NCBI GenBank assembly: GCA_900541925.1
Contig: UQMB01000003.1
Coordinates: 1-64,000, forward strand
DNA length: 64,000 nucleotides
DNA from: an uncultured Bacteroidales bacterium
Lineage (GTDB): Bacteria > Bacteroidota > Bacteroidia > Bacteroidales > UBA932
Reading direction: 5' to 3'
The notes beneath the pieces are model-generated. The model saw only the letters and a list, made by a program, of their open reading frames with translations, had not been told where the DNA came from and ran no database searches. A program made the translations under genes and the position numbers. Shown piece after piece: positions 61,078 to 64,000 of the stretch (its first letter is position 1; each line of letters starts with the position of its first letter).

Positions 61078-63003
61078 ATGATACTCTCTAAATTCAGCCT
61101 TGAAAGATTCCGGGACAAATTCCTCGACAAGAAGGTGATTTTTGCGATGGATCTGGCCATCTCGCTGCTGTGCTCAGTGGCTGTGGCCATTGTCGCCTTC
61201 TTCTGCCGTGTGGAGATAATCGAATCGCGTCCGTTCAGTATAATATGGGGGATATCCTCGGTGGCCGCTTCCGGACTGATGTTCTATCTTTTCCGGACTT
61301 GTGCCATCATAATCCGCCACTTAACCTTCAAGGATACATTGATATTCAGCCTTGCGGTCATGGGGAAGGTCGTGCTCATGGGCCTGACTCTGGTCCTGAC
61401 CGGCGAGTTCAGCGCTGCGGTCCTGATAATGCTGGCGGCAGACGCCATGCTGTCCATCATGGCCCTGTGCTTTGTGCGTCTGCTGATGATATATGTGTAT
61501 GACACTTATCGGGCAAGGCTCTGCAAGGTGCAGAAGCGTATGCGCGTGCTCGTCTACGGCATAGGCGACAAGTCTGTGGCCACGGTGACGAGGCTCCGCA
61601 GTTCTCCTCACTATGAGGTGGTGGGATTCATCTCTCCGGATCCGGCCCTCCATGAGACGATGTTCGTGGACAAGAAGGTCTACGCCTTCGACGGCAAGGA
61701 ATCGTTTGACCGTGATGTGGACACCCTTTCCATAGGCGGTGTGATTTTCGCCACGGAGGAAGATGTCCAGCATGAGCAGGACAACCTGGTCAGCCTGTGC
61801 ATAGGCGCGGGCGTCAGGGTCATGATAGTCCCTACGATAGACGAGATGGGCCATGGCGGGGTTGAGGGCAGGCTGAATGTCAGGGAAGTCAAGATAGAGG
61901 ACCTGCTCGGCAGGGAGGAGATCAAGATCTCGATGGATGTCATCAGGGCCCAGTTCAAGGACAAGGTGGTGATGGTGACAGGGGCCGCCGGCTCGATAGG
62001 CTCGGAACTGTGCCGCCAGATTGCGGGTTTCGGAGTGAGGCAACTGGTCCTTTTCGACAATGCCGAGACTCCTATGCACAATCTGCGCCTGGAGCTTGAG
62101 GCCAAGTTCCCGAAGCTTGACTTCATATCGGTGATCGGTGACGTGAGGCTCCCGCCGAGGCTGGATTATGCTTTCCGGACCTGGAAACCGCAGGTGGTAT
62201 TCCACGCCGCAGCCTACAAGCATGTGCCGCTGATGGAGGAGAACCCTTGCGAGGCCGTGTTCGTCAATGTGGTCGGGTCGCGCAATGTGGCCGACAAATG
62301 CGTGGAGTACGGGGTGGACAAGATGGTCATGATCTCCACGGACAAGGCTGTCAACCCGACCAACATCATGGGCTGCACCAAGCGTCTGGCGGAGATATAT
62401 GTGCAGAGCCTGGGACTTGCCATAGAAGAGGGCCGTGCCGTCGGCAAGACGAAGTTCGTCACCACGCGCTTCGGCAATGTGCTCGGTTCCAACGGGTCAG
62501 TCATCCCGCGCTTCCGTGAGCAGATCGCGTCCGGAGGTCCTGTGACTGTCACGGATCCGAACATAACGCGCTTCTTCATGACCATTCCGGAGGCCTGCCG
62601 CCTCGTTATGGAGGCCGCCACGCTGGACATAGCCAACCGCATCTGTGTCTTCGACATGGGTCATCCGGTGAAGATAGACACCCTGGCAAGACGCATGATC
62701 GAGCTCTCCGGGCTTGTGCCCGACAAGGACATAGATGTAGTCTACACCGGTCTGCGGCCGGGAGAGAAGCTCTATGAAGAGGTGCTCTCCAATGTGGAGA
62801 ACGCCGAGCCTACGGTGCATTCCAAGATCCGCATAGCCAAGGTCCGCCAGTATGACTGGCAGGAGGCCTCGAAAGTCGTCGATACCCTGTATGACCTGAG
62901 CAAGGCCGTCAAGATTCCTGACATGGTGAAGCTGATGAAGAAGACGGTGCCGGAGTATATTTCGAACAACTCAAGTTTTTCCAAATACGACAAAAGACAA
63001 TAA
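61078..63003 (+). CDS. CapD/WbpM/PglF-type nucleotide-sugar 4,6-dehydratase, membrane-bound
   Basis: 641 residues. Four N-terminal membrane helices (to ~145) are followed by a first Rossmann-like domain (VLVYGIGDKSVATVTRL) and then the catalytic extended SDR domain: VTGAAGSIGSELCRQI, HAAAYKHVPLMEENP, MISTDKAVNPTNIMGCTKR with the Met/Lys arrangement of inverting or retaining 4,6-dehydratases, and GLRPGEKLYEEVL. It probably acts on a UDP-HexNAc for capsule or O-antigen. Its last base is the first of the next gene's ATG. Confidence 0.94.
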   Translation: MILSKFSLERFRDKFLDKKVIFAMDLAISLLCSVAVAIVAFFCRVEIIESRPFSIIWGISSVAASGLMFYLFRTCAIIIRHLTFKDTLIFSLAVMGKVVLMGLTLVLTGEFSAAVLIMLAADAMLSIMALCFVRLLMIYVYDTYRARLCKVQKRMRVLVYGIGDKSVATVTRLRSSPHYEVVGFISPDPALHETMFVDKKVYAFDGKESFDRDVDTLSIGGVIFATEEDVQHEQDNLVSLCIGAGVRVMIVPTIDEMGHGGVEGRLNVREVKIEDLLGREEIKISMDVIRAQFKDKVVMVTGAAGSIGSELCRQIAGFGVRQLVLFDNAETPMHNLRLELEAKFPKLDFISVIGDVRLPPRLDYAFRTWKPQVVFHAAAYKHVPLMEENPCEAVFVNVVGSRNVADKCVEYGVDKMVMISTDKAVNPTNIMGCTKRLAEIYVQSLGLAIEEGRAVGKTKFVTTRFGNVLGSNGSVIPRFREQIASGGPVTVTDPNITRFFMTIPEACRLVMEAATLDIANRICVFDMGHPVKIDTLARRMIELSGLVPDKDIDVVYTGLRPGEKLYEEVLSNVENAEPTVHSKIRIAKVRQYDWQEASKVVDTLYDLSKAVKIPDMVKLMKKTVPEYISNNSSFSKYDKRQ

Positions 63004-63965
63004 TGAAGGTTCTGGTAACGGGAGCGGCCGGTTTTATAGGCTTCCATCTGTCAAGGCGCCTGCTTGACAGAGGTGATGAAGTGGTAGGCATTGACAATCT
63101 CAACGATTACTATCCGGTCGTCCTGAAAGATGCCAGGCTCGCGGAGCTCTCTCCCTATGAGAAGTTCCGTTTCATAAGGATGGACATCTCCGACAGGGAG
63201 GCGCTTCCGGCGCTGTTCGGGGAGGAGAAGTTCGACTGCGTGGTCAACCTGGCGGCGCAGGCAGGGGTCCGCTATTCCATAGAGAATCCGTGGGCCTATG
63301 TGGACAGCAACCTGGTCGGTTTCGTCAACATACTGGAGTGCTGCCGGCATTTCCCTGTCGGACACCTTGTGTACGCGAGCTCCAGCAGCGTGTATGGAGG
63401 CAACGAGAAGACACCGTTCAGCGAGGAAGACAAGGTGGACAGTCCTGTCAGCCTCTATGCGGCCACCAAGAAGGCGGACGAACTCATGGCCGCCTGTTAC
63501 AGCAAGCTCTACGGCATCCCTGCCACGGGGCTTCGTTTCTTTACTGTATACGGCCCTTGGGGACGGCCGGACATGTCCCCTGTGCTCTTCGCTTCCGCGA
63601 TTATGGAAGGGCGTCCGATCAAGGTCTTCAACAACGGGGACATGATGCGCGACTTCACCTACATCGACGACATAATCGAGGGCGTGGTGCGAGTGATGGA
63701 CAAGGCTCCGTCCGGGAGTGAAGTCTACAACATCGGGTGCAGCCGCCCCGTGCGTCTGATGGACTTCATAAGCGAGATAGAGACGGCGTGCGGCCGTCCG
63801 GCGGAGAAGATAATGATGCCAATGCAGCCGGGTGACGTGTATCAGACTTATGCCGATACCAGTAAACTCGAGCGTGACTTCGGGTACAGGCCCGGGGTGG
63901 CCCTCCATGAGGGGATCAGCAAGTTCATCGACTGGTACAAGTCAGATAAAAACCCGCTAATATGA
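63003..63965 (+). CDS. NAD-dependent epimerase, UDP-glucuronate 4-epimerase-like
   Basis: 320 residues. Its SDR signature is VTGAAGFIGFHLSRRL; others are GIDNLNDYYPVVLK (a motif of UDP-glucuronate epimerases), NLAAQAGVRYSIENP, YASSSSVYGGN, the catalytic pair YAATKKADE, and FTVYGPWGRPDM. It likely supplies UDP-galacturonate for the polysaccharide. It is joined to both neighbours by 1- and 4-base overlaps. Confidence 0.93.
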   Translation: MKVLVTGAAGFIGFHLSRRLLDRGDEVVGIDNLNDYYPVVLKDARLAELSPYEKFRFIRMDISDREALPALFGEEKFDCVVNLAAQAGVRYSIENPWAYVDSNLVGFVNILECCRHFPVGHLVYASSSSVYGGNEKTPFSEEDKVDSPVSLYAATKKADELMAACYSKLYGIPATGLRFFTVYGPWGRPDMSPVLFASAIMEGRPIKVFNNGDMMRDFTYIDDIIEGVVRVMDKAPSGSEVYNIGCSRPVRLMDFISEIETACGRPAEKIMMPMQPGDVYQTYADTSKLERDFGYRPGVALHEGISKFIDWYKSDKNPLI

Positions 63966-64000
63966 AAATTGACAAGTTTCTTCAGTTTTTTGTAGTAAAA
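63962..64000 (+). CDS. Start of the next operon gene (cut by window end)
   Basis: An ATG overlapping the epimerase stop (ATGA) opens a frame of 13 codons, MKIDKFLQFFVVK, running off the window. Tight coupling suggests another surface-polysaccharide gene. Too little is present to name it. Confidence 0.55.
   Translation, partial: MKIDKFLQFFVVK

Noticed and set aside
1..64000. Search for tRNA, rRNA and CRISPR arrays
   Set aside because: No TTCRANYC/T-loop with acceptor pairing, no rRNA-like stretch and no regular repeat-spacer array was seen by eye.

Overview
The window is chromosomal DNA from a member of the Bacteroidales. The reasons are two SusC/SusD outer-membrane pairs, a hybrid two-component regulator of the PUL type, an S46 dipeptidyl-peptidase, a histone-H1-like small protein, and many upstream copies of the Bacteroidetes -7 box TAnnTTTG. 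Base composition is GC-rich for the phylum by eye, which would fit Rikenellaceae (Alistipes-like) or an uncultured gut or rumen Bacteroidales lineage; the sequence alone does not settle the genus.

Layout. 1-4.3 kb is an accessory patch: the 3' end of an IS3-type transposase, an AlbA_2/ATPase regulator, a possible tiny membrane protein, a NERD nuclease-like protein with a topoisomerase-type zinc finger, and about 900 bp of repeat-rich non-coding DNA. 4.3-15 kb is polysaccharide utilization locus 1: SusC, SusD and a two-domain GH105 + DUF2264 hydrolase on the minus strand, with a divergent membrane-spanning regulator that has a sensor and an AraC domain but no kinase or receiver. 15-18.7 kb holds a Na/phosphate cotransporter and a PhoB/PhoR-like pair. 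18.7-29.5 kb is plus-strand housekeeping: ettA, an outer-membrane protein, a YugP-like peptidase, tyrS-rbfA-lolE-like, a degenerate mannose-6-phosphate isomerase homologue, a DJ-1 protein, an Hsp15-like S4 protein, glmS and tpiA. 29.5-37.3 kb is mostly minus-strand: a lipoprotein, an M6 protease, a 58-residue histone-like protein, pth, bL25, a C11 protease, a Xer recombinase, a helix-hairpin-helix protein and rsmI. 37.3-44.6 kb has tdk and a small unknown, recX, a patatin/BamA-type protein, rlmN, recA and trpS. 44.6-46.4 kb is a second repeat-rich gap. 46.4-55.5 kb is locus 2: SusC, SusD and a full hybrid two-component system, with no carbohydrate enzyme in the window. The rest is an S46 peptidase, pdxA, rnhA and the start of a surface-polysaccharide operon (rmlB, PAP2 phosphatase, CapD/WbpM-like dehydratase, nucleotide-sugar epimerase) that runs off the end.

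The main novelty is in the two non-coding gaps. They share three families of sequence: a 164-bp inverted-repeat element (two full copies plus a half copy), a 110-bp inverted-repeat element (two copies), and a roughly 310-bp unit with two strong hairpins (two copies). The gaps lie next to the two polysaccharide loci, so these elements look like miniature transposons or structured dispersed repeats of this lineage. No tRNA, rRNA or CRISPR array was recognised.
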